Shown here in pieces: positions 15,699 through 26,300 of a stretch of DNA of 64,000 nt (positions are counted from its first letter, which is position 1; every line of letters starts with the position of its first letter). The notes beneath the pieces were generated by a model. It did no database searches, was not told where the DNA came from, and worked only from the letters and a program-made list of their open reading frames with translations. Origin of the DNA: Archangium lipolyticum (GTDB lineage: Bacteria; Myxococcota; Myxococcia; Myxococcales; Myxococcaceae). Made by a program: the position numbers and the translations under genes. The stretch spans positions 62,001-126,000 of the forward strand of contig NZ_JANKBZ010000012.1 in assembly GCF_024623785.1 (NCBI RefSeq), in the 5' to 3' direction.

Positions 15699-18645
15699 AG
15701 AGGTCCAGGCCACCCCGGCTCTGGAGCCGTGCCGCGTATTCAGCGGCGAGTTGAGGCTTGCCCAGCGCGTTATAGATGTTCATGAGGCCGAACATCGCAA
15801 TCCCGTTCAGAGGATCGTGCTGGAGGGCCAACTCGAAGTGCGTGGCGGCCTTCTCCAGCTCTCCAAGCGCGGCACGGATCATCCCGAGGGCCCCCTCTAC
15901 ATTCGCGTTGCTGCCCCCTACCCTCTTCGCGCGCTCCGCGAACGCAAGCGCCTCCTGTGCCTTGTTCTGCTGTATCAGCAGGTGGGTCTTCAGGAGCAAG
16001 GCATTCACGTCGTTGGGATTCAGGAGCAGGCGCTGCTCACAATCCCGCAGCGCCCCTTGCAGATCCCCGGACATGAGCCTTGCTTCCGGCGAGTCACCGA
16101 TGTCGGGCCGCTCCGTTGAGAGGGAGCGCAATCCCGGGTCCATCTCCCCAAGCCGATTCAGCAGGAGCCGGACCTCTCGAGGCGTGCCATTCCGATACTC
16201 CCCCGAAACGTTCACGGTCTTCTCGACGGCCACCCTGAAAGCATCCGGAGTCACCATGCGTCGAGCACGGGCTTCCCGGTCGACGAACATCACATCCGGG
16301 CGGTCCATCGGAGCCTGCGTGAACCCGGCGGCCTCGCATACCGCGAGCAACTGCCCGGCAAAGGCGGCATCGCTGGGCTGGAGAAGCACGAGCAGCGGGA
16401 TGTCCTCGGCGTCATACGTCTCCAATCCGAGGCGCTGCTGGATCTCCTCGAGCAGGCGGGACAGGGCCGGCTCGCGCACGGGCGACGTGATGCTTCGTTG
16501 TTCGCAGTTGCGGCAATCCAGCTCGTATCCGATGTCCCGGTTCGTGAGGACCAGGTAGCCGCACCCCGGGCAGCGGGTGAAGTAGAGGACCGTTGTCCGA
16601 AGGTCGCGCCCCATGCGCGTCGAATTCGTGTTCTGGATGGAGCGGTAGGCGTACTCCAGTTGCTGGAGGTACTGGGGCTCTTCCGGCCGGCCATAGAAGT
16701 CGAATCCCAGGGTGTTGTCCGCGTACATCCGCGTATTCATGAACGGACCGGACAAGCCAGGATCCGGCTCCGCCCACGAGTCCTCCGGCTCCGGCGTAAC
16801 CTCGTTGGGAGAGGGCTCTCCCAGGGAGTCCTCCCGCTTCGAGGCAAACCGATCGCTGAGCTCGTTCAGGGCTTCCATCGCGCGTCTCGCCCCCTCGGGC
16901 GTCCGCGACTCGGTCGCCCGCCGGACGAGGGCGAGTGCCTCCTTGCCGAAGCGTTCCTCCAGTGTACGGACGGATTCCAGAGCCTCCTCGTACCTGTCGA
17001 GCATCAGCTCGCACCACAACATGCGCGGAGCTAGCGCTGGGTGGTCGAAGCCCTGCTGATAGCTGTCCCGCAGGGCGATCAGTGCATCCGTCGGACGTTT
17101 CAGCTCGTCCATCAGCAGGCTCGCGAGCCTGAAGCGGATGGATGCCAGGTGTGGAGTGAGCCGCAGCGTTCGCTGGAACGCCTCCGCTGCTTCGGGGAAC
17201 CGCTCCTGCTGCTGGTAGGCCAGCCCGAGGTTGGCCCACATCTGGCCCACGTCAGGCCACCTGCGCAGGCTTGTCTCGAGCAACGAGATGGCTTCTTCCG
17301 GTTCCTCCTTGACCAGGTGGACACTGGCGATGTTGGTGATCAGCTCGGGCAGTGACTCCTCATCCGTGTAGGGCATGAGGTTCTTCAGGATACGGAGGGA
17401 TTCACCGAAGAGACCCAGGCGCTTGAGTGACAGTGCCAGTTCCATCAAACACGAGTGCCTGAGCTCCTTGTCCGGCCCCATCTCGAGTGCCGTCTTCAGG
17501 CAGGGGAGAGCCTCCTCGTCCCGCCCCAGCAAGGACAACGCCGTGGCCTTGTTGCACCACATCCTCGCATCCAGCTCCTCGAGCGGGAGTTGCTCAATGA
17601 GCTCCAGGGCCAACGCCGGCTGTTCGATCTCCAGTAGCGAGCGCACCGAGGCGCCGCGGAGTTGCCGCTGCACGTCCTTGAAATGATGGCTGCGCTCGGC
17701 AGCTGAAGCCATGACCCGCAGGCAAAGGAGGAAATCGTGCTCCTCACCGATGGCGTTGAGCATGTCGTGAACGGCATCGAAGGTGGCCGGACGCTTGACC
17801 GGATCCTTCTCCAGGCAGGCCCGCGCAAGCTCGTGGAGCGCCGCAGCCAGCGCATGCCCCTGCGTCGTCGGCTCGGGAACGGGAGCCGACAGGTGGGCGT
17901 CGCACCAGCCCCTCGCATCCTTCTCCTCGAAGGGGCGGGTCCCGTGGAGCATCTCGAAGAGCATGACGCCAAAAGCGTAGACGTCCACGGCGGGAGTCAC
18001 CGGATGTCCGAGCCATGCCTCTGGAGCCCGGTAGGCATGGGTGCTTTCCAGGGCGGAGGGCTCATCGTCCGCGAGTACCCGGGCGAGCCCGAAGTCCGAG
18101 ACGTGCAGGCCGTCCCCGAAGAAGAGTGCGTTTTCGGGCTTGAGGTCGCCGTGGACGAAATCCCCGAGCACATGCGCCGCATTGCGCATGGCGAGCGAGA
18201 GCTGGAAGGCGAGACCAAAGGCCTGCTCGGGAGCCAATCGCGTCCGTGAGAGCAGGCCACGCAAGGTCCCGTCCGGACTGATTCCCGTCGTCGCCACCGG
18301 CATGACGACAAAAGGGTGGCCGTCGAGCAATTCGATACTCAGCGCCGGTACGACGTAAGGCAGCCCGTTGAGCCGCATCCAGACGGAGATCTCGCGAATG
18401 AACGCTTCCCGGTGCTCGCGGCTGAAGAAGAAGCGGGGCTGGAAGCTCTTGAGCGCGACCGGGAGGACCTCGTCGCCCTCACCGAGCACCCTGCAGATGT
18501 AGACCTCCCCCATTCCCCCACGCCGTGGCGTGTCCTCCAGTGTCAGGAACTTCCCACCGAGCAGGGAGCCGCGAGTCGAGCCGCTCCGCGCCCCCGGGTC
18601 TGGCGTGCCGACGGGAGTCCCTTGTAGCGTTGCCTGGCGTGTCAT
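15697..18645 (-). CDS. Ser/Thr protein kinase with TPR repeats and a zinc-ribbon-like module
   Basis: A 982-residue cytoplasmic kinase. Kinase domain about residues 35-300: RRGGMGEVYICR loop, Lys66 in VALKSF, catalytic FVHGDLKPEN (HGD, so a non-RD kinase), DFG in VSDFGLARV, and RAPEAW. TPR-like helical pairs follow (about 370-640), for example MWANLGLAYQQQERFPEAAEAF. A four-cysteine module CPGCGY...CRNCEQ sits near residues 730-755, and a second TPR block runs from about 850 to 975. There is no transmembrane segment, unlike many PknB-type kinases. ATG overlaps the stop of the upstream gene (ATGA), so the two are translationally coupled and probably act together. Substrate unknown. Confidence 0.85.
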   Translation of the reverse strand: MTRQATLQGTPVGTPDPGARSGSTRGSLLGGKFLTLEDTPRRGGMGEVYICRVLGEGDEVLPVALKSFQPRFFFSREHREAFIREISVWMRLNGLPYVVPALSIELLDGHPFVVMPVATTGISPDGTLRGLLSRTRLAPEQAFGLAFQLSLAMRNAAHVLGDFVHGDLKPENALFFGDGLHVSDFGLARVLADDEPSALESTHAYRAPEAWLGHPVTPAVDVYAFGVMLFEMLHGTRPFEEKDARGWCDAHLSAPVPEPTTQGHALAAALHELARACLEKDPVKRPATFDAVHDMLNAIGEEHDFLLCLRVMASAAERSHHFKDVQRQLRGASVRSLLEIEQPALALELIEQLPLEELDARMWCNKATALSLLGRDEEALPCLKTALEMGPDKELRHSCLMELALSLKRLGLFGESLRILKNLMPYTDEESLPELITNIASVHLVKEEPEEAISLLETSLRRWPDVGQMWANLGLAYQQQERFPEAAEAFQRTLRLTPHLASIRFRLASLLMDELKRPTDALIALRDSYQQGFDHPALAPRMLWCELMLDRYEEALESVRTLEERFGKEALALVRRATESRTPEGARRAMEALNELSDRFASKREDSLGEPSPNEVTPEPEDSWAEPDPGLSGPFMNTRMYADNTLGFDFYGRPEEPQYLQQLEYAYRSIQNTNSTRMGRDLRTTVLYFTRCPGCGYLVLTNRDIGYELDCRNCEQRSITSPVREPALSRLLEEIQQRLGLETYDAEDIPLLVLLQPSDAAFAGQLLAVCEAAGFTQAPMDRPDVMFVDREARARRMVTPDAFRVAVEKTVNVSGEYRNGTPREVRLLLNRLGEMDPGLRSLSTERPDIGDSPEARLMSGDLQGALRDCEQRLLLNPNDVNALLLKTHLLIQQNKAQEALAFAERAKRVGGSNANVEGALGMIRAALGELEKAATHFELALQHDPLNGIAMFGLMNIYNALGKPQLAAEYAARLQSRGGLDL

Positions 18646-19709
18646 GCCCTCTCCTGGAACGGAGTCGGGGTGGAAGCCATCTTGCGTGGCGTGGCGTGGG
18701 CGGCGCGCAGGAGCCGCTCGAACTTTTGCGGCCCCATCCACCGGGTGATTCGCGCCAGGGTGGAGCTGTTGCCCCGCAGCACCGCGATGAGGAGCTCCCT
18801 CTCGGAGACGAACGGATGGCCCTGGGCATGGGCAAGCTCCTGTGCCGCCATGACATCAGGGCGCTCCATCCATTCGAATGGGGTATAGCGCTCCTTCTCG
18901 CCGGCGATCTGCCCAGCAAGCAGTGTGGCAATGAACTCGCGGAGCTCCGCATGGAACCCCGGAGCGACCGCATCACAGCAACGCTGTGCGAAACCCCTGG
19001 CCGGGTCCCCGGCGCCTGCGGTGGCGCCCTCCGGCCGGAAGACGAGCAGGTCCTGGAGGAAGCTGGTCGTCCGATACGGAAGCCCGCGCGCGGCCCACTG
19101 TTCGCGCGTCGCCTCCAGGTGCTCGAGAAGAGCGGACTCGATCCGGATGGCCCGAGCCGCCATCCTCTGCGTCTCCCTGAGCTGGGTCAGGGACAGCTCC
19201 AGGAGCCGGGCCTCCCGTTCGAGCACCTCGGCGAAGGTGCTCTCCTGGAACCGCGGCAGGCTCGAAGCAGTGGACAGGATGACGCGGCAGGACTTCTCCA
19301 GGCTCCGGGTGAAGATGCTGGCGCCGACCTCGGAGAGCGTGCGTATCCGTGGTGCGGCCTCGTCGAGCAGATGCCGCGCGAGCCGGTCTGGAGAGAGCGC
19401 CAGTCTCGCGACCAGCGCGCTGTCGATGGATTCCAGGCTGCTCGCCAGTTCCTCGGCGACGGATTCCGCCTCATGCTCCTCCAGCGCGACACCGTCCAGC
19501 GCTAGCGCCTCGCCCATGCTGCGCGTCAGCTGCGCCGCGAGCCGCGACATGGAGTCGGCCTTTCGCCGCAGCGACTGTTCAGCCTGGCTCTTCGCGAGGT
19601 CGAGGGCTGTCCCGGCCAGCTCGGGAGGAATCTCCTGAGCCCAGGCCTTCACGATGGCTTTGGCCATGGCCATACCAAGTTGAAGCAATACCCGCTCTGC
19701 AACAGCCAT
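18642..19709 (-). CDS. All-helical protein with NACHT-N-like and ClpN-like segments, partner of the Ser/Thr kinase
   Basis: I do not know a named family for the whole protein (355 residues). Residues about 95-175 (SLEKSCRVILSTASSLPRFQ, then TFAEVLEREARLL) resemble the helical domains found N-terminal to bacterial NACHT ATPases. Residues about 281-335 (DVMAAQELAHAQGHPFVSER, then ELLIAVLRGNSSTLARI) resemble a Clp N-terminal substrate-binding repeat. There is no ATPase domain. It precedes and overlaps the kinase gene by four bases. The pair could form a signalling or conflict module. Both domain likenesses are judged by eye and need profile searches. Confidence 0.55.
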   Translation of the reverse strand: MAVAERVLLQLGMAMAKAIVKAWAQEIPPELAGTALDLAKSQAEQSLRRKADSMSRLAAQLTRSMGEALALDGVALEEHEAESVAEELASSLESIDSALVARLALSPDRLARHLLDEAAPRIRTLSEVGASIFTRSLEKSCRVILSTASSLPRFQESTFAEVLEREARLLELSLTQLRETQRMAARAIRIESALLEHLEATREQWAARGLPYRTTSFLQDLLVFRPEGATAGAGDPARGFAQRCCDAVAPGFHAELREFIATLLAGQIAGEKERYTPFEWMERPDVMAAQELAHAQGHPFVSERELLIAVLRGNSSTLARITRWMGPQKFERLLRAAHATPRKMASTPTPFQERA

Positions 19710-20152
19710 GAGCCTTCCTTTGGCGGGGGGCCGCGCTCACGTCGTCAGACGAAGAGAGACCTGTCCGGAAAGACTTCGAGTCTAAGCCATCCCGGGGAAG
19801 TTCCGTCAGGGGCGGGTGCTGCTCCGCCGAGGGCGAGCATTGATTAAAGGCCTCAGCCCATCAGGAGTGGAACGCACAGAAACTGGGAGTGTTTCATGCG
19901 CATGAGGGCAGACTCCCACCTCCGTCAGGGCCACAGCCGGCCCCGAGCGGCGAGCCCGTGACGGTTGCACTCCAGCCTGTCGAAGAGGCGCGTCACGCAG
20001 GAGCTCGTGCGTTCGCGCGTGTGGTTCCAGCTCCGATGTCGTGGTCGTAGACGTGAGGACTGGCAATCATGGACTGGCGCTCCGGCCGTTGGAGGGGAGC
20101 CGCGCTCCCCGCTCGGTGCTCGGCGCGAACGTCCGGCGCAGCGGCCCGGCCC
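19710..20152. other. Intergenic region, nothing identified
   Basis: About 440 bp upstream of the helical-partner/kinase pair. No frame with convincing codon bias or family similarity was found. It probably contains the promoter of the minus-strand pair. Confidence 0.4.
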
Positions 20153-20350
20153 TCAGAGGGACGGCTGCCCCTGATGCATCAGGGCCTCCACCTGGCGCTG
20201 GAGGGCCTGCAACTGGTGGAGCTTCTCCCTCAGCTCCCCGCGCATCTCGCGCTGGTCGGTGTGGAGGACCTCGTCGTGCAGCTCCTCGATGCTTTCGGCC
20301 AGGCAGGCGTGGAGGAGATTGACTTGCTGCTGGGAGAGCTCCAGGACCAT
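20153..20350 (-). CDS. Small conserved helical protein
   Basis: A 65-residue acidic protein. LSQQQVNLLHACLAESIEEL, HDEVLHTDQREMRGELREKL and LHQLQALQRQVEALMHQ form two or three amphipathic helices, likely a coiled-coil hairpin. This pattern (ESIEELHDEVLHTD) is familiar from small uncharacterised proteins in myxobacteria. A Shine-Dalgarno GAGAGGT lies before the ATG and third-position GC bias is strong. Function unknown. Confidence 0.65.
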   Translation of the reverse strand: MVLELSQQQVNLLHACLAESIEELHDEVLHTDQREMRGELREKLHQLQALQRQVEALMHQGQPSL

Positions 20351-20762
20351 GGGACACCTCTCTGTCAGCGGAACAGCGATAACTCCTCCCTCACACCCGA
20401 GGGAGCGGGTGCGAGCGCGCGCGCGTCAGGCCCGTGGGAGCCGATGCTGCTGCTCCTGATGCCTGGCGCGCAGGCGGTCGCGGAACACGATGAAACGTAG
20501 CACGCGCTCGCCCACCGCGCCGGGGCCCTGGCCGACATCTCATGCCGGGATGTTCGGTGTCCTACGTCAGCGGCTCGAGCCACTGCCGGGGTCGCGCGTC
20601 CGTCCGGCGCGCACCTCCTCCGGCCAGGTCCGTCCCGACCCACCCCCTCATCCAACCGGGACTCCGAGGAACCGCACGGCCCCTCGGGGGGGGACGCGTC
20701 GTACGAGCCACCGCTCGTGGTGCGGGCGCCTCGGCCTCGAGGCGCCGCACCGCAAGCGCTGG
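20351..20762. other. Intergenic region, nothing identified
   Basis: About 410 bp between the small helical gene and the 3' end of hppA. The only open frames are antisense continuations of hppA and have no independent support. Confidence 0.4.
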
Positions 20763-22841
<2,079 letters not shown>

Positions 22842-23358
22842 CCATTCTCCAGAGCAGTCCCGGGGCCAGCCCTTCGGGCCGCTCGTATGTGCAAAATTGT
22901 ACGGAGGGCCTATACGGGATTTCAGAGCAAGAGCGTAGGAGGAACAGGCGGCCTTTTCGTGCGCATGCCCAACAACCCGTTGTGAATCGCCCACACTCTC
23001 GGTATGAGCCGGGCGCCACAGGCCCCCCTCCCCGTCTTCTCGCCTCCGGGACGGGCTCCTCCCGTGCACCACCCGGGACTTCCATCCCGGCCCGCCGATC
23101 AGCCGCGAATTGCATTCCCTGGAGTCATACCGGCCTGGTGTCGGGCTCGGTTTGTCATGTCGCTTGTTATTGATGCTGCGATTGAGCGAAGAGTGAAATG
23201 GGTGAAGCCCTTCCTCCCCTGTGGGCCGGGAAGAAGGCTGGCCGCGGAGCGCCGAATAACCGGGGTGAGCACTTTGTTCCGGCCCGAACGCCTATGATCC
23301 GGCGTGCGGGCGCGACGACGTCACGGGGACCGGTTCTCGCCAGCGGGTGTGCTCATCG
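22842..23358. other. Divergent intergenic region, nothing identified
   Basis: About 515 bp between hppA and the giant kinase. It should hold both promoters. A relatively A/T-rich patch lies at 22890-22925. I see no conserved small frame, repeat or RNA fold that I can defend. Confidence 0.4.
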
Positions 23359-26300
23359 ATGCTCGATATTCCAGGGTACAGGGTTCTTGGCCTCATCCGG
23401 GGCACGGGCTCGAACGCGCTTTTCCAGGCGGTGCGTGAAGCCGATGGCCTGCCGGTCATCATCAAGACGCCCGTGGCTGTTTCCGCTGGCCGCGCGGAGA
23501 GCGAGCGATACCGGCGGGAGTTTGGAATCCTGCAGCGGCTGCGTGACGTGCGAGGGGTGGCCAGGCCGTATGCCTGCCAATGGATCGGTGAGCGGCCCGT
23601 GCTGCTGCTGGAGAGGGTGCGGGGCCAGCCCCTGTCCGAGTCCACGTCGACGGGCCAGCCCCTGGAGCTGTCCCGGTTCCTGCAGCTGGCCCTCTCGCTG
23701 GTAACCACCCTGGGGGAGGTCCACTGTCGCGACGTCATCCACAAGGACATCAAGCCCTCCAACATCATCCTGGAGCCCTCGGGAGAAGCGAGGCTCATCG
23801 ACTTCGGTGTGGCCACGCTGCAGAAGGTGGAGTACCTGGACGCGGCTCCGACGCACCTGGTCGAAGGGACGCTGGCGTACATGTCGCCGGAGCAGACGGG
23901 GCGGATGAACCGGGCGGTGGATTACCGCACGGACTTCTACTCGCTGGGCGTCATGTTCTACGAGTTGTTGACGGGACGGCGGCCCTTCCAAGGGAAGGAT
24001 GCGCTCGAGTGGTTTCACGCCCATATGGCGCAGGCGCCCAGGCCTCCGCACGAGCTGAACCCGCGGGTGCCCCCTGCCCTGTCCGCCGTCGTCCTCAAGC
24101 TGCTGGCGAAGACGGCCGAGGAGCGCTACCAGAGCGCCGAGGGACTGCGGGCGGACCTGGAGCGGTGCCGCGACGCGTCGAGTCAGAACGGGCGAGAGGT
24201 GTTCGCGCTGGGCACGCAGGACACGCCCATCCGGTTCCAATTGCCGCAACGGCTCTACGGGCGTGAGGCCCAGGTGTCCACCCTGTTGGAGGGCTTCGAG
24301 CGGGTGAGGCGCACGGGCAGGCCGGAGCTGTTCCTGGTCAGCGGGTACTCGGGCATCGGCAAGTCCTCGGTGGTGCATGAGCTGCACAAGCCCGTGGTGG
24401 AGCGCCGCGGCTTCTTCCTGAGCGGCAAGTTCGACCAGTTCCAGCGGGACATCCCCTACGACATCCTGGCGCAGCTCATCCGTGCGCTGGTGCCGCAGGC
24501 GCTCGCGAGGAGTGAGGAGGAGATCGCCCGGTGGCGCCAGCAGGTGAACGAGGCCTGGGGAAGCCACGGCCAGATGCTCGTGGACCTGGTACCCCAGCTG
24601 GAAGTGCTGGTGGGCTCACAGCCCGCGCCCCAGGCGCTGCCCCCGGCAGAGGAGGCCCAGCGCCGCTTCTATTGGGTGGTCCGCCAGTTCTTCGGGGTGT
24701 TCGCCACCCCAGCGCATCCCCTGGTGCTGTTCCTGGATGACCTGCATTGGGCGGACCCCGCCAGCCTCCAGATGCTCTCCCATCTGCTCTCCGAGTCGGA
24801 CATCCCACCGATGTTGTGGCTGGGCGCCTACCGGGACAACGAGGTGAACGCCTCGCACCCGCTCATGCAGATGTTGGAGGGGGTGCGCAAGGCAGGGGGG
24901 AAGCTGAAGGATCTCCGCGTGGAGCCGCTGAGCGTGGCGCAGGTGGAGCAGCTGGTGGCCGACACGCTGCCGGGGGCGGAAAGGGAGGTGGTCGCTCCCC
25001 TCTCGGCGTTGGTGCATGGGAAGACGGGGGGCAACCCCTTCTTCCTGCTGCAGTTGCTGGTGGCGATCCACCAGGATGGCTTGCTGGTGCGGGTGCCCGG
25101 AGGCGGCTGGCGGTGGGATGCCGAGGCGGTGCGGACGCGCGACTACTCGGAGAACATCGTCGACTTCATGGTGGGCAAGCTGCGCCAGTTCCCCGCTGGC
25201 ACGCAGCACCTGCTGCGTCTGGCGGCGTGCGTGGGCAAGGTCTTCTCCCTCCAGATGCTGGGCGTCCTCGCCGGCCTCGGACAGGGGGGAGACGTGGAAC
25301 AGGGGCTCGAGCCCGCGCTCCTGGAGGGCATGTTGGTGCGCTCCGGCCCGTCGCACTACCGGTTCCTGCACGACCGCATCCAGCAGGCGGCCCATAGCCT
25401 CTGCTCCGAGTCGGAGCTCCAGGCCGTTCACCTGCGCATCGGCCGGTTGCTGCTCGAGAGCCTGTCCCAGGAGCAACTGCGCGAGTCGATCTTCGACGTG
25501 GTGAGCCAGCTCAACGCCGGGGCCGGGCTCATGGAGGATGCCGCCGAGCGCCACCACCTCGCGCGGCTGAACGCCGAGGCGGGTGACAAGGCCAGGGCCG
25601 CGGTCGCGCTCCGCCCCGCCCTCACCTACTTCTCGACGGCCTTCTCGCTCATTCCCGGAGACCCCTGGGAGACGGACCACGCGCTGGCCTTCAAGCTGAA
25701 TTTCTCCCAGGCGCGCTGTGAGTTCATGAGTGGCAACATCGCCGAGGCGCGCCGCCTGGTCGAGACACTCCGCCCCCGGGCGAGCACCCGTTCGGACATC
25801 GAGGCCGCCTATGGCCTGAAGCATGACGTCCACTTCGCCGCCGGTGAGCGCCAGGAGGGCGTCTCCTGCATGTTGGAATGCCTGGCGCTGCTGGGCATGC
25901 CGCTCCAGCAGCACCCCTCCTGGGAGGAAGCAGTGGCCGCCCATGAGGAGATATGGGCCTTGCTGGGGGAGCGTCCCGTCGAGAGCCTCATCGACCTGCC
26001 CCCCATGACCGATCCGGATGTGAAGCTGGTCATCCGGGCCCTCTTCACGCTCTTCAATTCCGCGTACTCCACCAACCCCCCCCTGCTCATCGTCCTCTTG
26101 AGCCGGATGGTCTCCCTCTCCCTGCGCCACGGCTTCGTGGCTGCCGCGGTACCCGGATTCAGCTGGTTTGGCGTCATCACCGGCTCGTTCTTCAAGCGGT
26201 ACCGGGATGGCCTTGCCTTCGCGAGGCTCGCCCGCGAGCTCGTCGAGCGGAACGACCTGTCCGCCGAGCGGGGCGAGGTCTTCCTCAGCATGCAGTTCAG

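Noticed and set aside
15462-15713. Small minus-strand frame containing GKTGLEPVFPRPPFGP
   Set aside because: It spans the two convergent terminator hairpins; this peptide type is a recurrent over-annotation and lacks independent support.
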